From Epiperipatus broadwayi (taxonomy: Eukaryota > Onychophora > Udeonychophora > Euonychophora > Peripatidae): DNA of 64,000 nt. Each line of letters opens with the position of its first letter. Position 1 is the first letter of the stretch. This document shows positions 39,921-51,639 of the stretch, piece by piece. A program made the position numbers and the translations under genes. The DNA lies in contig JAQFVV010006698.1 of the NCBI GenBank assembly GCA_028023455.1, forward strand, positions 372,001 to 436,000, given 5' to 3'. The notes below the pieces were generated by a model. That model did no database searches, had not been told where the DNA came from, and worked only from the letters and a program-made list of their open reading frames with translations.

Positions 39921-42900
39921 ATGTTCTGCAAAATTGCTGGCATTAACATTCGCGGCATCAACTCAATTGATAGAGTTCTAGCTATTAAAAACTGGCTCTC
40001 GCTCTGCTCCCCTCATATACTTCTTATGGGTGAAACTAAATATCACCATAAGACTGATCATAAAATACTATCTCTTCTCTCAACTCTTGGATTTACTAGA
40101 TTTTCCATAGGCCATTCTGCTTCAGGTGGAGTCGGTATTCTTCTCAGCAAGTCAACACCACCAAACAGTTTTAGCATTCTATTCCTAGATGCCAATATTA
40201 TTATCATAAAAATAGACTATTGGAGTTATCTGATCATCATAGCTTATATATATACAGCCAAAGACACCTCTCAATATCTAAAAATAATCCACATCCTAAA
40301 TGCCATCAACGCTAACAGAGCCTCCCCTACTATTCTTCTGGGAGACTTTAACACCACATACAATGACTTTAACAACAGATTTTTGCATCTAATAAATCAC
40401 AGATTAATGTGTGGAGAGGGCTTCTTCCTCCCGAAGCCTACTCTTTCTATACTAAAACTAAAAAGTCCCTGATTGATTTGGTTTACTACACCCCAGATCT
40501 CCATTTCAACCTTGATGCAGCCTTGGCCCCTGTTGCTTTCTCTGAACATATGGCTCTAATCTTACAACTTACACCTATTTCAATCCCTGAACCTATTGAT
40601 GGACCTGGTAAAACCATGCACATGATCACCCAATCAAATATGAATGAAGCTATAGTATCTGAGGCATACATCCTTTTCCATAAAATAAACATCCTTTCCC
40701 TTCCTACTGAGGAGGGCTGGTTTTCCTTCATCAGAATACTACAATCCATATTAAATCACCATGCCAGGAAAATCAAAGGACCTAATGGCCTTCTAAATGA
40801 TCTAACAGACATTAATATACAACTTCAAGCTTTACAGCAAAATTTCACAAATACAGAAAAAAATCATCTTCCTTAAAAATCTCTACAAAATCAAACAAAA
40901 GTCCCTTGCAGAATATATATCCATCAGAAGAGCCAAATGTTTCTTAGCACAACAACACTGCTGGACGAGAGACTACCTTAGATGGGCACTCGGGTACAAT
41001 AGAAAACAAATCACTCCCTTATCCATTAATTCTAGTGGAACCAATCTCGTTGGCTTTCCAATGATGCAGCGCATCAGCAAACAATTCTGCCAATTAATGC
41101 AAAAAGATGGAGCTCCTCCTATAAACAGCTGGTTGGCTGCTGGTGACCCCAGTGAACATGGCATCACAGAAATCAAAATCAAAAAGAAGATAACCATCTC
41201 TCCCTGACGGCGTTCATCCTGGCCTTCATGGCATCCCAAATTTCCTTCTCAAACACCTCAGTCAATTCACTGTGCCAATTATTAAAAAATGGTTGATCAC
41301 CTAGCCTCTGGCAACAGAAACATAACAGATCTTTACCCAGTGGCACTTGTGCCTTTTATTAAAAAAACAAAACCACTAAATGATATTAACAATATCCGGC
41401 CAATTTCCATGAACCCATTGTTTATCAAGATAATTGAGTCAGTCATTAAATATCAAATCCAAACTCAAATCCTTAGCCATATCTCGTCAAACCAATATGG
41501 AAAAAAGGGATCATCAACCTCGCATACTATGTCCAATATAACTGCACTATTCAATTACATCAGAGGACATCGTAAATCAAAACCTATTGCTGTCCAGCTG
41601 GATGTTGTGGCAGAATTTGATTCAGTCCAGATAAATATCCTCCTGGATATTCTGTTGGAATGCGACATTCCAGCCGGGATTGTTCAGATGATCAGCAATC
41701 TGCTCAACAACAGAGAGATTTTTCTCTCTCTTGATGGCAAGATCACACCAGGCTTCAAGCCATACAAGTCGACCCCTCAAGGAATCTCCACTCAGTGCCC
41801 TTTTTTTCACAGCATACATCAACCCTCTTCTGATGGATATAGAAAAAAAACCTCCCTGGAATTTTCCTTCCCTCTCTCAATAAAAACTTCAATGTATTTG
41901 CATATATAGATGACATCATGGTTGTTCTTGCCACCATTAAATATCTTCCCCATCTCATAAACATCTTAAACAGAAATACAGCGAAACTTGGCCTACAAAT
42001 AAACTTTAACAAATCTTCCATCTGGAAGATTATGTCTGGTAAACAAATTAACTGTCCCTTTTCTGCAAAACCCCAAAGATACCTAGGTTTTCCAATATTC
42101 AAAACACCAACTGCAATGGCAAGAGAGATTCAAGATGCAATCCTCTGTTCAACTGAAGCCATCACCACGTCACTCTCTAGAGTATATCTTTCATTATATG
42201 GAAAGGTTGGCCTCCTCAACATGATCATAATGCCAAAAATCTCATATTATCTTCCATTCGTAAAAATGTCTAAACAGTTTCAAAATAAAATCAACCGATT
42301 ATGTACCAAACTTTTCTGGAAGAGGAAGGATAGTTGCTATTAGCTTACGAGGCATCCAACGACCACACAGGTTCAATGGACTGTCATTGCACTCAATACA
42401 AGCAATCATTTTACAGAAAACCCACAACACTCTACATAATCTGATTCTCTCCTGTGGATACTCCAACATTCTTAAAAAAATTACACCGACAGATCATCCT
42501 CTGCCCTCTGCCAGTTCATGGATATCCTCCCTAATAGACCACCTACAACTTTATAACCCAATAATGCCCTTTAACTTTAACAAAAAAAATCACCTTATGG
42601 GAAGAATACAATATAATCAACTATAATCAACAACCCATTAAAACCAGCCTAAAAGTAAACAACCAAAGACTCATTTCACACTTCAAAAGATGGAGTCTGG
42701 AACCCAAATTCCTTGACTTCATCATTAAAATAAATCTTAATGTGCTTCCCACGAATTGGTTCCTTTATCACTGAAGAGGTTTTACCAGCATTGACCCTAT
42801 ATGTGGTCTGTGTGCTCTTGAAGATGAAACCATAGACCATATTATACACCGGTGCCCAAGACTTAAAACACTGAAAGATATAATTATAATCAATTCCAAC

Positions 42901-43152
42901 ATAAGACCTGATATGATTTTCTCACTTGAAAATGCCATTCATAATGGGTTTTTTTCAATAATAAGGCTTTCTACCTTTGCCCTTTATTCCATATGGATAG
43001 TGAGATGCAAAACTCTCATGGAATTACCTCCGCCACAAATCATACGATTGTTTTATCAAATGCTCTAAAAAATCAAGAAACGTGACCAGCTCCTGGCCTC
43101 CAGTAAAGTCTTTGATGACACCTGGTCTTTAACTGCTCTTTCCTTTTCCTGA
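39921..43152 (+). pseudogene. LINE ORF2 (APE endonuclease + reverse transcriptase), frameshifted
   Basis: Starts ATG at 39921. The endonuclease shows NIRGIN, MGETK, ILLGDFN, SLIDLVYYT and SEHMAL in order, the catalytic set of APE-type nucleases. The RT shows VALVPFIKK and NIRPISM, motif A QLDVVAEFDSV, motif B STPQGIST and, after a frame change, motif C VFAYIDDIMVV at about 41890-41925. The C-terminus has CGLCALEDETIDHIIHRC (CX2CX8HX4C), a LINE zinc knuckle. Pieces lie in shifting frames at 39921-40472, 40409-40876, 41289-41909, 41918-42343 and 42387-42626. The enzyme would nick target DNA and reverse-transcribe the RNA; this copy cannot. Confidence 0.88.
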
Positions 43153-43428
43153 TTATTATCTCCCACCTACCCAGCATTATAGAATAGGAAATTCTAAAAG
43201 AAAATATTCATGTTTATATAAAAAATGCTTATTCCATTAAACAAGTTCTTAGAATCTCATCACTATACCTAACCACATAAGAGTATAACAATTGTACTCT
43301 CATAACAAAATCTAGCCAGATGACAAATTGAACATTATACAATCATATTATTGTACAATTTATTCATTTATCTATCCTTTATTAGTATGTAATCACTATT
43401 TATTGTTAATAAAATTTTTGTTGAAATG

Positions 43429-43444
43429 AAATATGGAACCAACT
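43429..43444. repeat. 16-bp target-site duplication (right)
   Basis: Exact repeat of 37108-37123. RTE sequence resumes directly after it. Confidence 0.97.
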
Positions 43445-43702
43445 TGTCTTATACTATTTTTAATGTTAACTTTCCTAATATCATTATATAATCTAATTGC
43501 TGCTGTTGCATTTTTATAGATATTCTTCAGAATATGACAATATCCTGGATCTACACCTTGATGATCCTATGATTTAATTACTGAAAAAATGCTTATGGAA
43601 TCTAATGCTTTTCATAATCAACAGTTCCAAAGCATAATTGTAATTAATATTCTTTGGTCTTTTCTATAACTTCTCTCAATACTTGGTTAGGATCCACTAT
43701 AC

Positions 43703-44166
43703 CAGGGGTCCCCAACCCTATGCCCGCATGCACCATGGCGCCCACAGACCATTTTATGTGTGCCCGCCGCTATCCGAACACGATAAAAAATTATTCATCT
43801 GATACAAATAAATTTAATTTTTGAATTTTTTTTTATGAATTATTGTATTATATTGTAATCAAATTGTAGGGCATACTATACTTTTACAGCGTAAAAATAT
43901 AAACGTCAATTATATGTTAAAATTTAATTTTTGAAATAAATATTTTTTTTGTACATTATGTGTATTATTAACAATATCCAGCTATAAATTTACGTGTGAT
44001 GTGATGAACTGTGGCTTCTCCGTAAACGAAGTCAAGAATATCTCAGCAATTATGTCCAGATAAAAATAAATGGTGCCCGCCACCTAGCTGAAAAAATAAA
44101 TGGTGCCCGCCACCTGGCTGGTATTATGGAATGTGCTCTTAAGTGCAAAAAGGTTGGGGACCCCTG
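43703..44166. mobile_element. hAT-type MITE, copy 2 (464 bp)
   Basis: Begins CAGGGGTCCCCAACC and ends GGTTGGGGACCCCTG, so the 15-bp inverted repeats are perfect. The 8-bp TSD cactatac is exact (43695-43702 and 44167-44174). It is inverted relative to copy 1 and longer; it contains a tandem duplication of aaataaatggtgcccgccac and following bases at about 44067-44122. No transposase ORF. Confidence 0.95.
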
Positions 44167-44562
44167 CACTATACTATAACCACTTTTAAATCCAATTCGC
44201 TCTTTTGGTTGATTGAAATCCAAAGTTCACTCTAAATAAATTGTAATTATTTCGATAAAAAATGATAGGTTATAATATTTTTATCATTTTTTAAAATATT
44301 ATTACTGCATTTTTCCAATCATCTGGTAGATCTTAATCATTTAGACATTTGATATATAACTTTGTCAATTATTTTTTTTTTATATTCCATCTACTTTTTT
44401 TAAGATATATATTATAATTCAATCATTACTTGAAACATTACCTATTTTAACAAATAAAGACTTCTTCAGGTAGTTAAATATTATTTTTATAAAGAAAGAG
44501 TAGTAAGTAAGGACATATTTAGTTTAACTACTAAGTTCAAGAAGTGACAATTACTGCCCTCG

Positions 44563-44575
44563 CCCCCCCCCCCCC
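44563..44575. repeat. run of 13 C
   Basis: A homopolymer C tract, unusual in this AT-rich sequence. Confidence 0.97.
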
Positions 44576-44579
44576 GTTC

Positions 44580-47500
44580 GATAAATAGCTTATTCTAATT
44601 GATTTTAACTTTGTCAATATATTGTCATTGTTTGTGATGTATCACTTTAGGCTTAGTGAACATTATGTGTAAAAAATGAGTTTTGAAATTTAAGTTAATT
44701 ATAACAAATTGAATATAAATAAAAGACTTGAATTAAATAAACTGAATATCGAAAATTGCTTTTGTTTACTAATATTTTAATCCGAAAAAGGTTTTTTATT
44801 TATATGTATTTATATTATTTTTAAAATTAACTTGAATTCAAAAATTCATTTTTAGATATAAACTTCTTATTCCAATTTTTTATTTTAAATATAAAGTTTG
44901 CTGATCTTTATAAAAATAACAAATCTCAAGTTCTAGAATTATTATCACCGGTCCATTACATCACAGTAGTCTAATCCAAAAGATTCCAATTGCTAGGTTT
45001 TATAATGTGTGTTTTTTTTTTTTTTTTGGTAAATAAAATATTTGAATGATGTATGTAAACCGAATGTCGAAATTTGCTTTTGTTTACTTTTTTTTTTTAT
45101 CCAAAAAAGTTTTTATTATTCATAGTAATTTTTTTAAATTAACTTGAATACAAAAATGTACACTTTAAATATAAAGCTCATATTCATAATATTTTTTTAA
45201 AATGAAGTTGAGTTAAAAACTTATTTTTAAATTTATAGTTTGCTAATCCTTAAAATGTAACAGATGTAAAGTATTACAATAATTATCACACAGTTCTAAA
45301 TTGATATGTTTTATGCTGTTTTTATATTGGGTTTTTTTTTTTTTTTGTAAATATAATTAAAAAAAAAACATTGACGTTTAATTTTTAAAACAAGCTTTTT
45401 ATTCACAAGTTACTCATTATTCTCGTCTATACTTGTAATTCTCCTCGTCTAAACATCTAGCCTGTCTCATCAATATATTCTATAAACAATGTGTTTATTC
45501 TATTGATTACATAATTTAAATTAGATACTTTTTTTTTGCTTTAAATCCATTAAGTTTTCCATTGTTTTGCCAATAACCCCTTAGCTCTGAAAAAGATTGC
45601 AATATTTTTAACTAAGAGAAAAAATTTGAAGTATTTTTTATATATGTACATATTTAGCTAACTTTGCTCATTTTATTACGTATTATATATTAAACATCAA
45701 ACAAAAAATATGTTTCTGTAATCCAAAGTATAACCACATTATTTTAATGCAAGTTGTCTATTTCCGATTTCTTTTTTACTCTTTTAATTTTTTAAACTGT
45801 TTTGAAAACCATTCTAAGACTGTCTTTAATTTACTTTTTGAATATTATTGAAAATAAGTTACATGATCAGTTATAAAAGTAGGTTTTAATATTTATATTG
45901 ACACATAATCTATGCTTAATCCATTTTAATTATTTACCTCCGTTTTTAGTCATAATGGTATTGAAAACTTTAATTTTAATTTTGTATACGTAAAAACGGT
46001 TTTATTAATTTTATTATATAGGAGAGAATGGCCTCCAAGTTTAACTATATTTTTTAAAAAATAAATTGAAAATATAATTTTTTATTTCACTGGAAAAAAA
46101 ATGGTGGGTGGAGTGATTAATATTTTATATGTGTAATATAACAATAGGGGTGAGAACACAAATGTGACATATTATTTATATAACAATGTGATAATATCCA
46201 ACCACACTATTATTAGCACTTTTTATGAAAAGAGAACCTTGTCACTCCTTTGAATTTTCTATAAACTAGTAATTTATCCATTATTCTGTGTGCATTAGTA
46301 TTACATTACATAATTGATAGAACGAGATAAATAATATAATCTGGCAAAAATAATAAATGTTAGAAAATGAATTACTTTTATAAACGAACATTTAAAAAAA
46401 AATACTCTGTTTATATTTCACAATTTTCATTAGCTAAAATTTACGAAACTTACAACCAAGTGTAGGATATTAAAATAGATAAAATGTATTCTGCCACACA
46501 ATAATGAACATTGACAAATGTGTTCTCATAAATATAGCAAACTTTAGTATACTAACTAAACATAAAACTATCGAACTATGCCTAATTTATATTAATTACC
46601 TGCTCGATTTTTACAATCACTTTTAATTATTTCGATTTCGTATTCAAAAACGTTTGTCGATCATTATCGAATATATAAATAATTAAAAGTGTACATTATC
46701 ACAAACTGGAAGACACAGCGCAAAGATTTCCACATATACCATAAGTATTAATAATTTTTATTAGTCATAAATTATACTAGATATTATCTATATAATGAAT
46801 ATTTGTGTAAGATTAATTTTCATTACAGAAATATTCAATAAATATAAAGTTTGCTAATCTTTTCAAAACTAACAAACCTAAAATGTTATATTAATTATCG
46901 CAGGACGATTATGCGCTAGTTTCAAAATACCTAATTGCTAAGTTTCATTCTGTTTTTATGAATATATTTATAAAAATATTTTTAAAAAAACTATGCATGG
47001 TTAATTTTTAAACCCAAAGATTCTTATTAATAAATTACCCATAATACTTGTACTCATCCTTGGGTTTTTTTTGTTGTGCCTGTCCTCTTCTATACATTTT
47101 TAAACAATGGGTTTATTGCAATAATTGCAGGACTTGATTGAGAGATTATTTTCTTTTCCTTTAAAGGCATTAACTTTTCCATTGTTAGACCACAATTTTC
47201 TTAGCCCTGAAAAAGATTGTCATATATTTTATTTTTATATAAGAAAACGTATTTAAAGTAAGTAATACTTATATAATGATTTAGTTAACATATTTTGCTC
47301 ATTTCATTAGGTGTTAAACATCAAAAACTTTCTGTAAGCAAAATATAGCTTCACTTTTTTAATGCAAGTTGTCTATTTCCATTTCTTTTTTTACTCTTGA
47401 TCAATTCTTTAAGTAGTTTTTAAAAACATTCTAACTTTGACTTGAATATTATTGAAAATGTTATATCAGTTATAAAACTTAGTTTCTTTTAATATTATTC

Positions 47501-49088
47501 TATACTAATAAAGCGTGATAAACAGAGCAGCTCTCTTTATCACGCTTTATTCGCGAAGAATAATTTTCATTATCTGACAGAATTTTTATATTATTAATAT
47601 TTATATGACTACATAATCTACGCTTAATCCATCTTAATTACTTGGCTCCATTTTTAAATAATTATAATGGTATTGACAACTTAACTTTAGTTTTTTTCTT
47701 TTTCTTTTTGGGCTTCTAATAAAGTATTAGGAATGGTCAGTTTCGTGAAGAATTTAAATATATAAAGTATGATTTTATTTTATTTTAAGAAACGCTCATA
47801 AACGCTTTACTATAGGAGAGAATTAGCGGCAAATTTAACTCAATATTTTAACGTTTATTTCACTGCCCGCTTTCAAATTAAATTTTAAAACGATTGTATA
47901 TTTGCGTAAATGTTGAAAATGTCCGGCTTATAGTGTAGTTACTGGATGTATCCGTTGATATTGAAGCAGTGAAATTTGTCTTAATGTAAATGCCGAATTT
48001 TTATATAATACTAGGCAACTTAGTACTCAAATAAATTGCCAAATTTAACAAATTTTAATTCTGATTATATTTAGTTTCAAAAGGTTTTGACTAAAATTTG
48101 CAAGACAAGTACATAGCACCACACACGTAGAATAAGAATTAAAAAAAGGCTACAGAGTTTTAAACAAAGATATGTGGTTTACATTATAGATACTAGAGTT
48201 GAAAAAAAATACAAATCTGTGCAACAGTAAAAAAAAAAAAAAATACAGTTTTGAAAGCATATATTTTCTGACCGTTGCATAGGATTTGCATCTATGTACT
48301 GCATTAATGTATTTGTTGCTTTTGATTATCTATATCTAGTTATTTTACAATAGTAAATTGTCATAAATTCGAGCGAGTTGCATTAGTGACCATGTGTCTG
48401 AATAAATGTCCGTTGGTGGAATTTGTTCATATCTTATGCGTATAATATTAATTTTGCCTAAATGCGTTAGGCAGTGTCTTCTATTTGAACTATACATGTC
48501 TGTACATCTAATAACATAATATTGAGAATTGTAGAAACGTGCAGGTTTGAATGTGCTCATATGCTATTTTTAAATATTTTGGGGATATTACTAAACATAG
48601 GACATGTGAATAGAAGATGTGATTGCGTTTCCGATTCAGTCTCATTTATCCTATATTTAATAAACATTTACTGCACTAAGTAGCTTTTTCTGGAACAAAC
48701 AAATGTTGGATAGAGTGATTGATATTTTATATTTTAATTTTCAGTTAGCGATACGAACTGTTATGTATAATATAAGAACCGGGATGAGAATACAAGTGAG
48801 ACCGACATTGGTCACCAAAGGATGTCGCAATATCCAATCACAATATTACAAGTATTATACATTTCTTAGATAAAGAAAACCTTCCCAAGACATGTAAATT
48901 TTCCATAATCTAGCAATGTATCCATTATTCTGCATACATTACCTAGTGTTCTGTGTACATTAGCATGTTATTATAAGATTGAAATGTTAGTTGATAAAGT
49001 CGTGTAGAATATGGTAAATATTTTTTATTAAGTATAAGATGTGTAAATTTTAAATTTTGTATTACTACTGTAATTTTGTTTTTAAATT
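44580..49088. repeat. array of decayed repeats, first part
   Basis: Blocks recur in order with heavy divergence. 'Ataaagtttgctaatctttt' variants occur at about 44890, 45235 and 46853; 'tgcaagttgtctatttcc' at 45750 and 47363; 'cacataatctatgcttaatcc' variants at 45903 and 47610; 'ataatatccaaccaca' variants at 46190 and 48820. There is no coding frame. This looks like two or more diverged units of roughly 2-2.7 kb. Confidence 0.65.
47507..47551. repeat. hairpin with perfect 16-bp stem
   Basis: aataaagcgtgataaa (47507-47522) and its exact complement (47536-47551) flank a 13-nt loop, cagagcagctctc, that can itself pair partly. It sits in a ~90-bp insertion relative to the paralogous repeat at 45880-45920. 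Confidence 0.9.
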
Positions 49089-49098
49089 AATAGTGTTG

Positions 49099-49212
49099 TT
49101 GTCAAGCGTTGGTGGTCGAGAGGTCATCCCAGCCGCCTTACAAGCAGTTGTCCCGGGTTAGCGGAGTTTAGAGGGTTCGCTTTCCGGCCAATGCTATGAC
49201 ACAGGAGAAAAA
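49099..49212 (+). mobile_element. tRNA-like SINE, copy 3
   Basis: Plus strand: gttgtcaagcgttggtggtcgagaggt region (A box within tggtcgagaggtca), cagccgcctt, and B box gagggttcgctttccgg, then atgctatgacacagg and a short A-run. The exact 10-bp TSD aatagtgttg lies at 49089-49098 and 49213-49222. It resembles the head of a class II-like tRNA gene but lacks a proper acceptor stem, so it is not called as a tRNA gene. Confidence 0.88.
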
Positions 49213-49225
49213 AATAGTGTTGGAT

Positions 49226-49540
49226 GTCTGTATTTCTTCAAAATAATATACGCAAATTTATAAATAAATATTTAAAAATACAGTATTTAAAAGCTTATAA
49301 AAATATATGTATAACCGTCACTTAGGAGCGCTTTCATCCAACTTGTGGCTTTGTCAACTATCACGTTTAAAATGTCAGCTTTCCCATAATTCTATGATGT
49401 CAACTTTCCCATAATTCTGTGATCTTAATGTTTGCTGCTTGCCAATTAACCAAATGTTGCTTGTATTTACATATCAACATCGCCTCTTTAATTTTCCTTT
49501 TATTATTATTTCTTTCAATTTCCAATATTTTTACGTTGTA
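49226..49540 (-). mobile_element. PLE family B, copy 2, 3' part
   Basis: Nearly identical to 24182-24570. The minus strand encodes NVKILEIERNNNKRKIKEAM, LICKYKQHLVNWQAANIK and ITELWES, a GIY-YIG-like C-terminal end followed by the PLE tail. The upstream edge runs into the TA tract at 49539. Confidence 0.7.
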
Positions 49541-49564
49541 TATATATATATATATATATATATA
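49539..49564. repeat. (TA)n at truncated end of PLE-B copy 2
   Basis: 26-bp TA run exactly at the upstream truncation point; a second short tract follows at 49582-49597. Confidence 0.95.
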
Positions 49565-49599
49565 AATTATCCGTAAGTACCATATATATATATATATCA

Positions 49600-51425
49600 A
49601 TAATTACAGATATATAGTATTACTGAATATAGTTTAAAAGAAGATAAGAAATAAGAAAAATATTGTGATTGTTAAGGACATTTGATGTTGATCCAAAATA
49701 TAAATTAATGCAAACTTTTTCTTCACTTATTTAATGATTGATTATAAGAAAGACATAATAACTAGTATATCATGTAAAATCAGATTAGATTACATGGTGA
49801 TAAATTATTTACAATTGTTTCATGATAATTAATCATGATAAGTATTAGTTAATAATTTTAATTTAGTTTTTTTGTCAATTTATAAGCGAATGTTAAATTG
49901 TTTTGAAATGGAAGAATCGATTAGTATATTTGTTTTTTAATTATTTTTAAATGTAGCTAGATGTATGTAAAATTCCTCTCTGCATTTAGTTATGTAAATT
50001 CATATATTTATTTAAAAAAAAAAACATCATTTCTCTGAAATGTTGATTGACTTGAGGAATGTTAGTAAAGAAGTGATACAAGCATTTTAATAAGTATATG
50101 AATACTATATTATAATTAAATTGAACATAGGAAATTTTTGTATTAAATATAATTTACTTGTTTTATTGAATCGCGCGGTAGTAATATTATTTTAATAGAG
50201 TAGTGTTTTGTGATATTCTTATGCCATTGAGAGTATACTTTTTGGTATATACTTAATCTTAAAAAGACTTCTCTTACTGGATGATTAGATAACCGATTTC
50301 ATGATTACAGTGATTTTATTAAATAATTGGTTAATATTGATTTAATATATTAGATATGAAATGAATATTTGTACTATTAGAATTTTTTATTAAAAAAAAT
50401 GATTTGGCTGAGCTAAAAGTTTGTTATATATTACTACAATAGATGAGGAGTAGGTCTTTATTTTGTCAGAGTATATATTCTCTTTTTATGGTACCCAATT
50501 GTGTAGGCCTCTGTTGGTTAGTAGATGATTGAGTATGTATATTACAAAGTATATTATATTTTATGCAGCACAATTAAGTACTTACAATTATGGTATTGTG
50601 TGATTACGTAAATATATTACATAACCATGTGGCTATGATTAATTAATAATATAATTGATAATTACTATATGGCAAAATATGAATGTTTACATCATTCGTG
50701 CTATTAATGTATTATATGTTGGTTGTGACATTGGCAGGACATTATGAGACTGAAATTTATAAAATCTTATATTGTAATTAAAATAAAAGAAACATAAATG
50801 TTTTGTCAGTGAGAAATTTATAATAAAACAATTTATAAACATATATATGTTTTAGTATTGCTAATTTATAATACGATTTTTATGAGGAGTCATTTAATAC
50901 AAAATATAGAAAGGAAATGTCTAGCCCTATAAAAGAACCTAGTATCGGAAATTAGTAAAGATAAAGAAATAGAGGGCAAAATTTCAACCCCTGAAAAAGT
51001 TGATCCCAAAATGATTTATATGATACATATCATAAATATCCTTAATGAGAAAATTACTAAATATTCAAAAGAAAATAGATAAATCATTTGAATTGATAAA
51101 TAATATTATGAAAGAAAATAAACAGTCAGGGGATAATAAACATTCAAGTAAATGTATCAAAGATTGTTTGTTGAATTGATAAGTAATATATTAGAAGAAA
51201 ATAGACAATCAGGTGAATTAATAAGAGAGTATTTAAAAAATAAATTTGAAAGACTTAATAAAAGAGTTAATAAAAAAGCTATTGAGCCATTAAAAATAGA
51301 ATTAATTATATCTGATAAAAATCCCAAGGAATATTAGATTTTAGATTACATGAATTCACAGATAGTACCATTAAAGAATACAAAAATCAGGTAGTAGAGA
51401 CAATAAATCATTGTAAAATTAGTGA
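49600..51425. other. unassigned AT-rich sequence
   Basis: Near 50940-51420 the plus strand has several short open pieces rich in Lys, Glu and Asn (for example NRQSGELIREYLKNKFERLN at about 51195-51260), which could be a decayed coiled-coil ORF. No family recognised. Confidence 0.4.
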
Positions 51426-51428
51426 TGA

Positions 51429-51530
51429 AAAAATTAATCGTTGATTACTCTGGTTGGCACTGAGTGGCACTACCGCATGGAGAATTTTGCCTGTGTTAAT
51501 AACAGTTATATGTTAGCATACGAAATGGTG
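51429..51530. mobile_element. foldback element arm
   Basis: tcgttgattactctggttgg, then actgagtggcactacc and gagaattttgcctgt match the right arms of the foldbacks at 36200-36480. Confidence 0.7.
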
Positions 51531-51639
51531 ATCATGTGATAAAAATTGATGTTTTCAATATAACTTTATCTGGGGATATTAAAGATTTAGACTTGAGTAA
51601 GTTTTATTGCAGAACAGGTCGAAGTAGTGAAAAAGGAAA

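Larger units (their letters stand above)
37124..43428 (+). mobile_element. full-length non-LTR retrotransposon (LINE), 6.3 kb
   Basis: The ends are fixed by the exact 16-bp TSD. The order is a 144-bp 5' leader, ORF1 with two zinc knuckles (37268-39914), ORF2 with APE endonuclease, RT and a C-terminal zinc knuckle (39921-about 43152), then a 3' UTR ending ttaataaaatttttgttgaa. There is no long poly-A tail. The two-ORF plan with an RNase-H-free ORF2 suggests the L1/Tx1 group, but the clade is not certain. Frameshifts and stops make this copy inactive. Confidence 0.92.
35690..44470 (-). mobile_element. RTE LINE copy 3, split by three insertions
   Basis: RTE antisense sequence appears in four pieces in the correct order: 35690-35936 (3' end), about 36500-37123 (thumb region up to the segment after motif C), 43445-43702 (RT motif B to A region) and 44175-44470. 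The gaps are filled by foldback elements (35937-36499), the LINE at 37124-43428 and the hAT MITE at 43703-44166. It is truncated before the endonuclease. Confidence 0.8.

Noticed and set aside
40486-40749. Minus-strand ORFs across the LINE (also 40973-41239, 41622-41822 and 41755-42102)
   Set aside because: They are shadows of ORF2 on the opposite strand.
49099-49212. A tRNA gene
   Set aside because: A and B boxes are present, but no closed acceptor stem can be drawn, and the unit has a TSD and an A-run; it is a SINE.
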